Source: Armatimonadota bacterium
GTDB lineage: Bacteria; Armatimonadota; Fimbriimonadia; Fimbriimonadales; GBS-DC
DNA length: 64,000 bases
Assembly: GCA_013359125.1 (NCBI GenBank)
Contig: JABWCR010000003.1
Location: 124,001 to 188,000 of the forward strand
Direction: 5' to 3'
Shown here in pieces: positions 8,547 to 17,468 of the stretch; position 1 is the first letter of the stretch; each line of letters begins with the position of its first letter. The notes beneath the pieces are model-generated. The model was not told the origin of the DNA and made no database searches. It saw nothing but the letters and a program-made list of their open reading frames with translations. The translations under genes and the position numbers were made by a program.

Positions 8547-10466
8547 ATGAAGCGATACTATATCACGACGCCGATCTACTACGTCAATAGCGATCCGCAC
8601 GTCGGTACCGCATTGACCACCATACTGGCCGACGCGGCCAAACGGTTTCAGCTCTCTCAAGGCAGAGAGGTCATGTTTCTGACCGGCACCGACGACAACG
8701 CTCAAAAGAACGTCGAGGTCGCCGAGGCTCTGGGTCTGACTGCCGAAGCCTACACCGCGCAGATGGCCGACAAGTTTCGCAAGGTGTGGGGCGATCTGGA
8801 CGTCTCCTTCGATCGCTTTATTCGCACGACGGAGGAATCGCACCATCGAACTGTACAAAAGGTGTTCAATCAGTTGCGCGATCAGGGAGACATCTATCAA
8901 GGCGTCTACGAAGGCTGGTACTGCGTTTCGGACGAGACGTTCTTCCCGCCGGCCAAGGTCGGCGAAGACCGGCTGTGCCCGAATCCCGAGTGCCGTCGCC
9001 CTCTGGAGCATCGACAAGAAGAGAGCTACTTCTTTCGCCTATCGGCCTATGGGGACCGGTTGACCGAATATATCCGATCGCATCCTGAGTTCGTTCAGCC
9101 CGACGCCAGGCGGAACGAAGTGCTGCGCTTCATCGAGGAAGGGCTGATCGACACGGCCGTATCGCGCAAAGACGGCTCTTGGGGAGTGCCGATCCCGGGC
9201 GAGCCGGGCAAGGTGGTGTACGTGTGGTTCGACGCGCTGATCAACTACCTCTCTGCAACCGGCTGGGCGGACGGCGGCGACGCATGGCAAGAGATTTGGC
9301 CGCCTGATCTACAGTTGATGGCTAAGGACATCCTTCCCCGGTTTCACGGCACGATCTGGCCGGCCATGCTGATGGCGCTGGACTTGCCTCTACCGCGCCA
9401 GCTCTTCTGCCACGGCTGGTTTCTGATGGAAGGCGAGAAGATTAGCAAGTCGAAGGGCAACGCGGTTCACCCCGAAAAGGCGATCGGCGATCTAATGGCG
9501 CTATCCGGCTGCGAGCGTCGGTTTGCGGTCGATGCGTTGCGCTACTACCTCTTGCGCGAGACGCCCATCGATTCGGATGGCAACTTCACCATCGCGGGGC
9601 TGCACCATCGATACAACTCCGATCTAGCAAACGATCTGGGCAACTTGACCCATCGTACGCTCTCCATGACGCATCGATATCTGGAGGGCAAGGCTCCCCA
9701 AGCAGCGGTCGCGCCGGTTATCGCAGAGAAGATGAAGGAGGCCGCAGAGCAAACCCGAGAAGCCTACGAAAAGTGCGACTTCCCCAGAGGTTTATCGGCC
9801 GCTTGGGAGCTAATTCGCGCCGTCAACCTCTATTACGATGCGGAGGCGCCCTGGAATCTGGCCAAGAACGGCGATCTTGCCGGCGCGGGCGCCGTTCTGT
9901 ACAGCGGTTTGGAGGCATGCCGCGCGCTCTCCATTCTGGCGCGTCCCGTCTGCCCCAATGCCGCAGTCGAGATCGCCCGACAGCTTGACGTTCCGCACGA
10001 TGCGCCTTGGGAAGACGCATCGAAAGTCGGTTGGATCCCGGCTGGCCATTCCGTCCAATCGCCCATGCCCATTTTCCCGCGGATCGATCCCAATCGCAAA
10101 ACCGAAGCGCCTCAGGAGCCAGCAAAGGAAGCCAAAATGAGCAACGAGATCACCCTAGACGATTTTAAGAGAGTCCAACTCCGGATTGCCACCATCAAGG
10201 CGGCCGAGCCGGTGCCCAATGCCGATAAGCTTCTCAAGCTGACGCTGACCTTGGGCGACGAAGAGCGCCAGATCGTGTCCGGCATCGCAGAGGAGTATGC
10301 GCCCGATCAGCTTGTGGGCCGCCAGATAGCCGTTGTTACCAACCTAAAGCCTGCGACCATCCGTGGCGTGGTCTCCGATGGAATGTTGTTGGCCGCCGAC
10401 GTTGACGGCAAAGCAATCCTGCTGTCGCCCGATAGCAATGTTCCCGACGGCAGCCCTGTGCGCTAA
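8547..10466 (+). CDS. metG: Methionyl-tRNA synthetase
   Basis: 639 residues. It charges tRNA-Met with methionine. Class I signatures are present: HVGT near residue 20 (HIGH-like) and KISKSKGN at about 298-305. The C-terminal 110 residues (from EITLDDFKRVQLRIATIKAAEPV) form the EMAP/Trbp111-like tRNA-binding domain. The zinc knuckle is unusual: it reads YCVSDETFF...CPNPECRRPL, so one expected Cys is replaced (CVSD). I chose the ATG at 8547 (MKRYYITTPIYYVNSDPHVG) over one at 8475, because the 24 extra residues look non-homologous. Its stop codon directly abuts the stop of the convergent gene. Confidence 0.95.
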   Translation: MKRYYITTPIYYVNSDPHVGTALTTILADAAKRFQLSQGREVMFLTGTDDNAQKNVEVAEALGLTAEAYTAQMADKFRKVWGDLDVSFDRFIRTTEESHHRTVQKVFNQLRDQGDIYQGVYEGWYCVSDETFFPPAKVGEDRLCPNPECRRPLEHRQEESYFFRLSAYGDRLTEYIRSHPEFVQPDARRNEVLRFIEEGLIDTAVSRKDGSWGVPIPGEPGKVVYVWFDALINYLSATGWADGGDAWQEIWPPDLQLMAKDILPRFHGTIWPAMLMALDLPLPRQLFCHGWFLMEGEKISKSKGNAVHPEKAIGDLMALSGCERRFAVDALRYYLLRETPIDSDGNFTIAGLHHRYNSDLANDLGNLTHRTLSMTHRYLEGKAPQAAVAPVIAEKMKEAAEQTREAYEKCDFPRGLSAAWELIRAVNLYYDAEAPWNLAKNGDLAGAGAVLYSGLEACRALSILARPVCPNAAVEIARQLDVPHDAPWEDASKVGWIPAGHSVQSPMPIFPRIDPNRKTEAPQEPAKEAKMSNEITLDDFKRVQLRIATIKAAEPVPNADKLLKLTLTLGDEERQIVSGIAEEYAPDQLVGRQIAVVTNLKPATIRGVVSDGMLLAADVDGKAILLSPDSNVPDGSPVR

Positions 10467-11312
10467 CTATCGCTCAAAGGTGATCGACGCCTGCGCCCAC
10501 CAGTTCGCCTGACCAGCGGTAAACGAACGGCCGCCCTCTATCAACAGCCATTCGTTGGCTTGATACCGCAATCCGGCCACAGTTACCGCTCCCGAACCGA
10601 TTTCGGCGCTCTTGTCGTTCCACCCGTACAGCGCTACGAAGGGACGAACATCGCCGAGACCTGTGTATTCCGCCTGGCCGAACCCAAACCAAAATTCTGG
10701 CGCACCCGAGAGGCGCACCGCTTCGCCCGAAAGCGCGATAGGCCCAAGAGAAATCAGAGCGTCCGCTCCCGCAATCTGGTTGTGCGATGTGCCGTAACTG
10801 ATTCCGTCGCCCCAACCGGCCGATACGCCCAGCGTTGCCGAATCGGTCGGAGCCCATTCCGCCCGCGCATAGGCGTTGCCTCGCCTTAGAGCCTCGTTTT
10901 GCACGAGCGCTATCGATACCTTCGCCTCGCCAATCGACGCATCGAGCATCGCGCCGGGCTTTGATTCGTACTGCCACTCCTGCAACCCGAACGGTATCCA
11001 AAACCGGCCCGCGGTCAATCCTGCGCTAGGGGACAAAGGCGCGCGAAGATAGCCCTCCACCAGTTGTCGAGCGGAAGCGACATCCTCTACGCGACCTAAT
11101 CCGAGCGAACCGTAGGCCGTCCAGCCGTTGACCTCGGCGCGCATATAGACGAGAGACGGATAAGCCGTCTCTCGTCCAGCCCAAAAACCATGAAAGAAAC
11201 TGCGATAGCCGGGAATGTCGCTGGCCCCGGCATAAAGCTCGGCGCCGACGTTGACTGTAGGTTGCGCCCATACCGATTGAAGCGTTACTACGGCTATGAT
11301 CAAAGTTCTCAT
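10467..11312 (-). CDS. Predicted outer-membrane beta-barrel protein
   Basis: 281 residues with a short signal peptide (MRTLIIAVVTLQSVWAQ). The rest alternates polar and hydrophobic residues with many Gly and aromatic residues (WTAYGSLGLG, TLGVSAGWGDG, ASITFER at the end), as expected for a small porin-like barrel. The family is not recognised. GAGGTG precedes the ATG, and GATAAT lies about 20 bases upstream. It is divergent from the AddB-like gene and tail-to-tail with metG, with no bases between the stops. Confidence 0.65.
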   Translation of the reverse strand: MRTLIIAVVTLQSVWAQPTVNVGAELYAGASDIPGYRSFFHGFWAGRETAYPSLVYMRAEVNGWTAYGSLGLGRVEDVASARQLVEGYLRAPLSPSAGLTAGRFWIPFGLQEWQYESKPGAMLDASIGEAKVSIALVQNEALRRGNAYARAEWAPTDSATLGVSAGWGDGISYGTSHNQIAGADALISLGPIALSGEAVRLSGAPEFWFGFGQAEYTGLGDVRPFVALYGWNDKSAEIGSGAVTVAGLRYQANEWLLIEGGRSFTAGQANWWAQASITFER

Positions 11313-11357
11313 CTCAACACCTCAACGGCAATTATCGGCGTCCTGTTGCTCGGCTGT

Positions 11358-11363
11358 CATAAT
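11358..11363 (+). promoter_or_regulatory. -10 box of the AddB-like gene
   Basis: CATAAT, 14 bases before the ATG at 11378. The leader would be about 7 bases with no Shine-Dalgarno site. Confidence 0.4.
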
Positions 11364-11377
11364 ACGCATGTCTACAA

Positions 11378-14300
11378 ATGAAGCCGACCTTGACCATCAT
11401 AGCCGGACCGGCCCGGTCTGGCAAGACTTGGCATTGCATCGAGCGAGCGATCGGCGCTCGCTCTCCGACGCGGGTCGTCTTCCCGACATCGTCTGCCGCT
11501 GAGACGGCCCAAAGCGCACTGGCCGCATCCGGATACGAAGCGCCCAACGCCAGTTTTCAAGACTTTCTGGGCTTGATCGGCGACCTGGCCAAGTTAGAAG
11601 CAAACCTGCCTTTGGAGATCGATCCCGCGAGGCGAGCTGCGCTCTGTGGGCGCATCTGTCGGCTGGAACTGAAGTCCGATTCTTTCTTTGGCAAGGTGCG
11701 CGAGATGCCCGGCTTTCACGCGCGTCTCTGCCGATTCTTTGACGACCTGACCATGGACGGCTTGGACGCCGATGCCTTGGAGCTAGCCTCGGAACTAACC
11801 GCCAAGGGTCATGCGCCGCCGGAGCTTGGGCTTGACAAGGAGCCGATTCGCGACCATTGGCTGCTCAAGATGCGCGAACTGGCCAGCCTCTGGCGCGAGT
11901 ATCGCAAAGCGCTGAAGGAAGGCGGGCGATGCGATCTGGCCGACCTCGTTAAGGCCGCGCACGAAGGAATAGAGAAGGCCAGAACGTTGCCTTTCGCCCA
12001 GTTGATTTTAGACGGGTTTGAGGGGTTGCGCCGAGTCGAAGCGGCCATCCTCAAGCAACTGGCGCTTCGGAGAGTTCGATTGGTCATGACCATTTTGGAC
12101 GATCCCGATCGCCCGCGCCTCTTTGCCGTGTGCCAGCGGTTCTTGGCATCGTTGTCGCTCGACTTCGATCTCGACGTTCACTCTCTGCCGGCCAAGAAGA
12201 AAGGCAGTCAAGCCCTGACCCTCTTAGAGAGGCGCCTTTTCGAAAGCATTGAGCAGCCAGGCATGGTGGACGAGGCCGACGTTACCATCCTAGATGCGCC
12301 GAGCGTATTGGCCGAAGTCGAGAGCATCGTACGCACTGTCCGCAAGCTCATCGATTCAGGCGCTAAGCCAGAACAAGTCGCGCTTATCGTGCGCGAGCCG
12401 GAGCGATATCGACCATTCATCGATTCCCTTGCGGCAAGATACAGCGTGCCCATCAACGGATCGGCTCAGGAGCCGATCAGCCACAGCCCGATCGGCCGTC
12501 GCGCCGCAGAGCTTCTCGACCTGCTCACATTGCCGCTCACCAATCAGCGGCTAACGTCATGGTTTTCTTCGGCATTCTGGAATCTGTCGAGATCCGACCA
12601 AGCCGCCTTGAGACGAGCCTCCCGTCGATTGCGCAAGGGCGATGAGCTGACAAACGCAGTGCCCGAACGGTACGAAACGGCCAAGCAATACGCGCAACAG
12701 TTGTACGCCCATCGCAAAGCCTTCTTAGCGACTTCGCTGGGCGCGTCGCCGCCAGCCCGTATTTTCGACGCGTTTCAGGAGGCGCTGAAAGCGCTTCTGT
12801 TGGGCAAGACTCCTCACCTGGACCCCAGAGAGGCTGCGGCGAGCGAAGCGCTCCATCGCACAGCTGCCGCTCAGAGCGAGTATTTGCCGCCCATGTCGGC
12901 GCGCCAATGGTCCGAGGCCATGTCCAGGCTCTGGCGCGAGACGCGGTACGCGTACCAATTGGGACAGAGCGGCGTCCGCCTCATCAGCCCAGACGAACCC
13001 GATCTAGGGTCGATGGAGATCGCCTTCATGCTGGGCGTGAAGGAGGCCATCTATCCGAGAAGGGTGGCCGACGACCCGTTCTTGGGCGAGGCCGAGCGCG
13101 CCGCTCTGAGCCAAGCGATAGCAGGCAACCCGGATGCCTTTCCAGACCTTTCGCCTCGCTTCCATCTTCGGAATCGACAAGACCATGCCGATTTGGAGCG
13201 ACTGCTCTTTTATCGTGCGGCGGCCGCGCCGAACAAGTCTCTCTGGCTATCCTTTCCTCGCGCGGACTCCGAAAGCGAGGAACTGGCGTCTTTCTTCATC
13301 GGCGACGTTCAGCGCGCGGTCGGGCCAGGCGGCTATCGAACTTTGTCTCTTCGCGTTGACGACATCTGTCCTCCAGAGTTTGTCGCGAACGACTTCGATG
13401 CTCAATTGCGCGAAGCGATCGAGAGCGACCAACTCGACCCGTTGCCCAGTTTTGCTCTACAGGATCCCGCCGCCCGAGACTTTATCGCTAAAGTAGACCG
13501 AATCTTCTCCGTCAGAGAGTTAGAAACGCTGGGCGCGTGCCCCTTTCGCCACTTTGCCCAACATCGCCTTCGGCTGCGCACCGAACGCTATGGTATGAGC
13601 ATCGACCAGATCGGCGATCTGGCGCACCAAGCCATTCAGCGAGCCTACAAGAACCTGCCCCCCGAGGCCGACGCCGCTACGCGCGCCAAAGAATTGATCG
13701 AGGAGCTCGACCGACTAATGGCCGAATCGCCCTTGCCCGGCGAGGAGTGGCAGCTCATGCTCATCAAAGAGTATTGCGAGGAGCTCTTGCGCCTCCTGGC
13801 CGAGCGGGAATCGCTCTATCAGGAGCAGTTTCAGACCGAGCCTCTGGCTTTGGAATGGGCGTTCGGCATGAAACCTCGACCCGATATCGACCCCAGTTCT
13901 GTCGCGCCTCCGTTGGAAATCCGGTCGCAACACGGATCGGTCTTTGTCAGCGGCATCGTCGACCGAGTCGACCGAGCGGGCGATGCCATGATGGTGATCG
14001 ACTATAAGCTCACAGGCTCGAGCAATCTGAACGACGACGCGGAGATGAGATCCCTGCAGCCCATCTTCTATTCCCGCGCCGTGCGGGAGAACCTGGGCGC
14101 CAAACAGGTCGTCTTCGCCTTCGATTCCCTAACCGAAGCCAAACGCGCCCGAATTGTGCCGTTCGAACTCTCAAAGCAGTTCAATCAGATGGATTGGGAA
14201 AGGCAATCTCGAGGCAGGTTGATCGAGCTCCGACCCAACATCCGGTTGAAATCCATCGAAACAAGAGCGGAACAGCATGTCATCGGATTGGTCCAGCAGC

Positions 14301-14386
14301 TCAAGAACGCGGAGATCGCGGCACAGCCTGGCGACCATTGCGCGCTCTGTCCGTACGGCGACTTCTGTCGGATGGCGCAGCGCTAG
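11378..14386 (+). CDS. AddB/RexB-like helicase-nuclease subunit
   Basis: 1002 residues. It resembles AddB, the inactivated-helicase plus nuclease subunit of the AddAB double-strand-break resection complex. A Walker A-like GPARSGKT is at about residues 10-17. Cys721 (LGACPFRHFAQHRL) and three Cys at the end (988, 991, 997 in CALCPYGDFC) fit the AddB 4Fe-4S clasp. The PD-(D/E)XK nuclease core is seen in GIVDRVDR...MVIDYKLTG. No AddA partner is in the window, which is odd because addB and addA are usually adjacent. The last 4 bases overlap ogt tail-to-tail. Confidence 0.82.
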   Translation: MKPTLTIIAGPARSGKTWHCIERAIGARSPTRVVFPTSSAAETAQSALAASGYEAPNASFQDFLGLIGDLAKLEANLPLEIDPARRAALCGRICRLELKSDSFFGKVREMPGFHARLCRFFDDLTMDGLDADALELASELTAKGHAPPELGLDKEPIRDHWLLKMRELASLWREYRKALKEGGRCDLADLVKAAHEGIEKARTLPFAQLILDGFEGLRRVEAAILKQLALRRVRLVMTILDDPDRPRLFAVCQRFLASLSLDFDLDVHSLPAKKKGSQALTLLERRLFESIEQPGMVDEADVTILDAPSVLAEVESIVRTVRKLIDSGAKPEQVALIVREPERYRPFIDSLAARYSVPINGSAQEPISHSPIGRRAAELLDLLTLPLTNQRLTSWFSSAFWNLSRSDQAALRRASRRLRKGDELTNAVPERYETAKQYAQQLYAHRKAFLATSLGASPPARIFDAFQEALKALLLGKTPHLDPREAAASEALHRTAAAQSEYLPPMSARQWSEAMSRLWRETRYAYQLGQSGVRLISPDEPDLGSMEIAFMLGVKEAIYPRRVADDPFLGEAERAALSQAIAGNPDAFPDLSPRFHLRNRQDHADLERLLFYRAAAAPNKSLWLSFPRADSESEELASFFIGDVQRAVGPGGYRTLSLRVDDICPPEFVANDFDAQLREAIESDQLDPLPSFALQDPAARDFIAKVDRIFSVRELETLGACPFRHFAQHRLRLRTERYGMSIDQIGDLAHQAIQRAYKNLPPEADAATRAKELIEELDRLMAESPLPGEEWQLMLIKEYCEELLRLLAERESLYQEQFQTEPLALEWAFGMKPRPDIDPSSVAPPLEIRSQHGSVFVSGIVDRVDRAGDAMMVIDYKLTGSSNLNDDAEMRSLQPIFYSRAVRENLGAKQVVFAFDSLTEAKRARIVPFELSKQFNQMDWERQSRGRLIELRPNIRLKSIETRAEQHVIGLVQQLKNAEIAAQPGDHCALCPYGDFCRMAQR

Positions 14387-14859
14387 AAAAGGCTCTTTTG
14401 GCTGGCTTCTCGGCGCAGCAGCTCTCGCTTGACCTCTATACCGCCGCCAAAACCGGTCAGGCTTCCGTTCGAACCGATCACTCGATGGCATGGAATGATG
14501 ATCGGAATGGGATTCTTGGCGCAGGCTTGACCGACGGCTCTTGCCAGCGTTGCATCGCCCAGCCGCAGCGCCAAATCGCCATAGGTGGCCGTCTCGCCGT
14601 AGGGAATCTCGATGAGCATCTTCCAAACGGCCTCGTGCATGGGCGGGCCATGGGTTACCAGTTTCAGGTCGAAAACCGTTCTTTGGCCTGCAAAGTAGTC
14701 GTCTAATTGCCGGCGGGCGTCGCTATCCGATTCGGGCGCATCGATCGGTTCAAAGAATAGACCGTACACGGCGCCCTGCGCGTCCAAGCTCAGCGTCCAA
14801 GGTCCAAACGGCGATTCATACCGATGCCGCGATATCGCTTCGATAGTAGGCCCCCTCAA
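14383..14859 (-). CDS. ogt: Methylated-DNA-protein cysteine methyltransferase
   Basis: 158 residues. It is a suicide repair protein that removes alkyl groups from O6-alkylguanine onto its own Cys. The active-site motif PCHRVIG (about residues 123-129), the upstream YGETATYGDLA helix-turn-helix and the TGFGGGIEVKRELLRREA tail are all intact. The only good start, the ATG at 14859, lies 44 bases inside the end of purD, so translation is probably coupled to that gene. It is the last gene of a five-gene minus-strand operon. Confidence 0.95.
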   Translation of the reverse strand: MRGPTIEAISRHRYESPFGPWTLSLDAQGAVYGLFFEPIDAPESDSDARRQLDDYFAGQRTVFDLKLVTHGPPMHEAVWKMLIEIPYGETATYGDLALRLGDATLARAVGQACAKNPIPIIIPCHRVIGSNGSLTGFGGGIEVKRELLRREASQKSLF

Positions 14860-16060
14860 AGTGAATCTTGCCTGCGGCTTCGTAAGCCGCTTTTCTGGCT
14901 TCAGTCAGTTCCGATCCGACGCCCACAATGCTCAATACTCGTCCACCGTTGGTTACAATCCGACCGTCCTTGCGCTCCGTGCCGGCATGAAAGATCAGAG
15001 CGCCCGGAACCCTTGCCGCCTCTTCCAAACCCTCGATCGGAAAGCCCTTCTTATACTCTCCAGGGTAGCCTCCCGAAGCGATGGTTACGCAAACGGATGC
15101 TTGACGCTTGACCGTAACGGAATCTTTTGGCAATCTCCCCTCTGCCGAACCTACTAAGAGCGGCAAGAGGTCCCCATCGACCAGCGGCATGAGCGCCTGA
15201 GTCTCCGGGTCTCCAAACCGGCAGTTGTACTCCAGCGCCATCGGCCCATCGTCGGTCAGCATCAACCCTGCGAAAAGAGCGCCCGCAAAAGGCTCCCCAG
15301 CATCCCGCATCGTCTTAAGAATTTGTTGCACGCAGGTCTCCAGACACTCCGCAGCAAGTTCGGCAGAAACATCGGGCAGAGGCGAATAAGCGCCCATGCC
15401 CCCCGTGTTAGGGCCGCGATCGTCGTCCAGCGCGCGCTTGTAGTCTCTGACCATAGGCAAGGCGGCTGCTCGTTCGCCGTCGCTGATAACGATCAACGAC
15501 GCCTCGCGCCCTTCCAATCGATCCTCGATCACGATGGTATGGCTGATGGCCAATAGTTGATCGACCGCGTCTTCGGCATCGCCAAGGCTCTCCGGCACGA
15601 TGACTCCCTTGCCCAGCGCAGGCACATCCGCCTTAACGACCTGCTTTCGGACGCTAAACCGCTGACGAAGATGATCCTTGGCCGCGCCGCCGTCTTGAAA
15701 CGCTTTGCTTTCTGCCGTCGGTATGCCGGCCTTGGCCATTAGGCGCTTAGCCAGCGCTTTGCTGCCTTCGATCTGCGCTGCGCGCGCGGAAGGCCCAAAC
15801 GCCAGGATGCGTTCCTCTCGCAACGCATCGGCCATTCCTGCGATCAAAGGCGCTTCTGGGCCAATGACGACTAAGTCGATACGCTCATCTTTGGCAAAAC
15901 GGACGATGGAGGCGACCTCTTCGACCGCGATGATGACGCGCTCGCCCTCGCCGCCGCCGTTCCCCGGCGCAACGAAAAGTCGGTCGCAATCGCTGCTTTG
16001 GGCGATCTTCCAGGCCAAGGCCTGCTCGCGCCCGCCCGAACCAACGACCAGCAGTCTCAT
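14816..16060 (-). CDS. purD: Phosphoribosylamine-glycine ligase
   Basis: 414 residues, a normal length for PurD (GAR synthetase), which joins phosphoribosylamine and glycine in purine synthesis using ATP. The N-terminus MRLLVVGSGGREQALAWKI, the ATP-grasp segment (DDDRGPNTGGMGAYSP) and NCRFGDPETQALMPL are typical. I placed the start at the ATG at 16060, which overlaps the upstream stop (ATGA). An open frame continues upstream but reads through the oxidoreductase gene in the wrong frame. purB, another purine gene, is at 59719. Confidence 0.96.
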   Translation of the reverse strand: MRLLVVGSGGREQALAWKIAQSSDCDRLFVAPGNGGGEGERVIIAVEEVASIVRFAKDERIDLVVIGPEAPLIAGMADALREERILAFGPSARAAQIEGSKALAKRLMAKAGIPTAESKAFQDGGAAKDHLRQRFSVRKQVVKADVPALGKGVIVPESLGDAEDAVDQLLAISHTIVIEDRLEGREASLIVISDGERAAALPMVRDYKRALDDDRGPNTGGMGAYSPLPDVSAELAAECLETCVQQILKTMRDAGEPFAGALFAGLMLTDDGPMALEYNCRFGDPETQALMPLVDGDLLPLLVGSAEGRLPKDSVTVKRQASVCVTIASGGYPGEYKKGFPIEGLEEAARVPGALIFHAGTERKDGRIVTNGGRVLSIVGVGSELTEARKAAYEAAGKIHFEGAYYRSDIAASV

Positions 16061-17286
16061 CCCACGCCCAGAGATTCGGCGGTGATGCTCCCAGCTTGCG
16101 CCTTCGCGCGGATCAGCTCTTCCAGCGTGTCCGACACCGGATCCAGCTTCTTCTCGTCGTGGCTGACCGCTAATCCCATTCTCAGCGCGCCGCCCGCATC
16201 GTAGCGAAGCTCTGCAAATTCGCCCGCTTGCACATCCCCCACATACCGCACGCCGGCCGGATTCTCCGGGTCGCCGCGCAGAATCATGCTGATGTCGTGC
16301 ACATCGGACCAAAAGTACGGCACTCGGTCATAGGGTTCGTTCGCGCCCGCCATGTTCGCCCCAGCCGCTAGCCCCTGCCAGCGAGCGTTCAGATGATGCT
16401 CGATGTGCCAACGCTTGCCCATCGCAATATCTTCAAAGTTCGCAATGTCGCCGCAAGCCCACACGTTCGGATCGGAGGTCTGCAGGTACGAATCGACGCT
16501 AACCCCATGTTCGGGGCTTCCCTCTAGACCAGCGCCTAAAGCAAGTTCAGTGTTCAACGCGGCGCCGATCGCGACGACAACCGCTTTGGCAGGATGCTCG
16601 ACGCCTTCCTCGGTGGTTACGACCAGTCCGCCGTCTCTCGCCTCGATCGAACTCGCCGCATCGCCCAAATGGAACGCAATGCCTAACTTTCCGAAGTGGC
16701 TCTTCAGGAATTCTCCCGTCTCCGATCCTGCAAATCGCGGCCAAAGGTGCGCATTGCGCTCTATCAGCGTGGCCGGAACGCCCAACTTGGCGCACGCCGC
16801 CGCCACTTCCATGCCAATGTAGCCGCCCCCTATGATGACCAACGGCTGGCTCTCGTGTATGGCTTGCTTGATCGCCGCGCTCTCTTCCAATCGCCTTAGA
16901 TAGTACACGCCCGGCAGATTGCCGCCGTTCTCAAATCGCCTTGAACCCGATCCGGTCGCGATCAGAAGATTCTCATACTCGATCTCTCGGCCGTCTTCCA
17001 GCTGAACTCGCCGATGGGTTCGGTCGATCCGCTTAGCTTGGCATCCGATTATCAGTTCGATCTTGTTGTCGGGATAAAAATTGTCGAACTTGCTGTAGGC
17101 GTCGTCGAACTGCCACTCATCCTTGAACAGCGCAGGCTTCGAGAGCGGCGGGCGGTCGTAAGGGGGATGGTTCTCTCCGCAAACGATGGTGATCCCGCCT
17201 TCGGTATCGTGCTCGCGTATGGCCATCGAGCATGCGGGCCCGGAGACGCCGCCCCCAATGATCAGATATCTGGTAGAGAGGCTCAT
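16057..17286 (-). CDS. FAD/NAD-dependent oxidoreductase (ferredoxin-reductase type)
   Basis: 409 residues. The FAD motif YLIIGGGVSGPACS is at the N-terminus and the NAD motif VIIGGGYIGMEVAAA near residue 150. The FAD-ribityl Asp is in SDPNVWACGDIAN (about 285). The family includes rubredoxin and ferredoxin reductases and AIF-like proteins; the electron partner is unknown. The ATG at 17286 lies 8 bases after a TAGAAT box whose TAG is the stop codon of the small gene before it, so it has its own leaderless promoter inside the operon. purD follows with a 4-base overlap. Confidence 0.88.
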   Translation of the reverse strand: MSLSTRYLIIGGGVSGPACSMAIREHDTEGGITIVCGENHPPYDRPPLSKPALFKDEWQFDDAYSKFDNFYPDNKIELIIGCQAKRIDRTHRRVQLEDGREIEYENLLIATGSGSRRFENGGNLPGVYYLRRLEESAAIKQAIHESQPLVIIGGGYIGMEVAAACAKLGVPATLIERNAHLWPRFAGSETGEFLKSHFGKLGIAFHLGDAASSIEARDGGLVVTTEEGVEHPAKAVVVAIGAALNTELALGAGLEGSPEHGVSVDSYLQTSDPNVWACGDIANFEDIAMGKRWHIEHHLNARWQGLAAGANMAGANEPYDRVPYFWSDVHDISMILRGDPENPAGVRYVGDVQAGEFAELRYDAGGALRMGLAVSHDEKKLDPVSDTLEELIRAKAQAGSITAESLGVG

Positions 17287-17294
17287 TATCGGCG

Positions 17295-17300
17295 ATTCTA
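17295..17300 (-). promoter_or_regulatory. -10 box overlapping an upstream stop codon
   Basis: TAGAAT on the minus strand, 8 bases before the ATG at 17286. Its first three bases (17300-17298) are the TAG stop codon of the 56-residue membrane protein gene. Confidence 0.5.
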
Positions 17301-17468
17301 CCTAACGCGCTTTCGCTCGGGCATGTGGGTGGCGATTGTAAAGAGCAGTGCCCCGGCTAAAAGTAGCACAAACGACTTTCGATACCACTCGAACAGCCAC
17401 GGCTGGCAAAGCCCCACAATTCCCGCTAGGATCAGCACGACCGACAGCGGCTCTAAGTATCGTCTCAT
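17298..17468 (-). CDS. Small two-helix membrane protein
   Basis: 56 residues, starting MRRYLEPLSVVLILAGIVGL. Two hydrophobic segments (about residues 8-25 and 33-47) are joined by a short WLFEWYRKS loop, and the end is basic (PERKRVR). The ATG at 17468 overlaps the stop of the ABC ATPase gene (ATGA), a strong sign that it is translated. No family recognised; it could be a small accessory of the transporter or the oxidoreductase. Confidence 0.6.
   Translation of the reverse strand: MRRYLEPLSVVLILAGIVGLCQPWLFEWYRKSFVLLLAGALLFTIATHMPERKRVR

Noticed and set aside
10961-10975. A third copy of the GATTCGTAC loop motif of the dispersed element
   Set aside because: It is inside a coding region and has neither the stem nor the TTGTGCTACA block; the match near 16485 fails for the same reason.
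16061-16312. An N-terminal extension of PurD
   Set aside because: MRLLVVGSGGREQ at 16060 is the family start, and the extra residues are read out of frame from the oxidoreductase gene.
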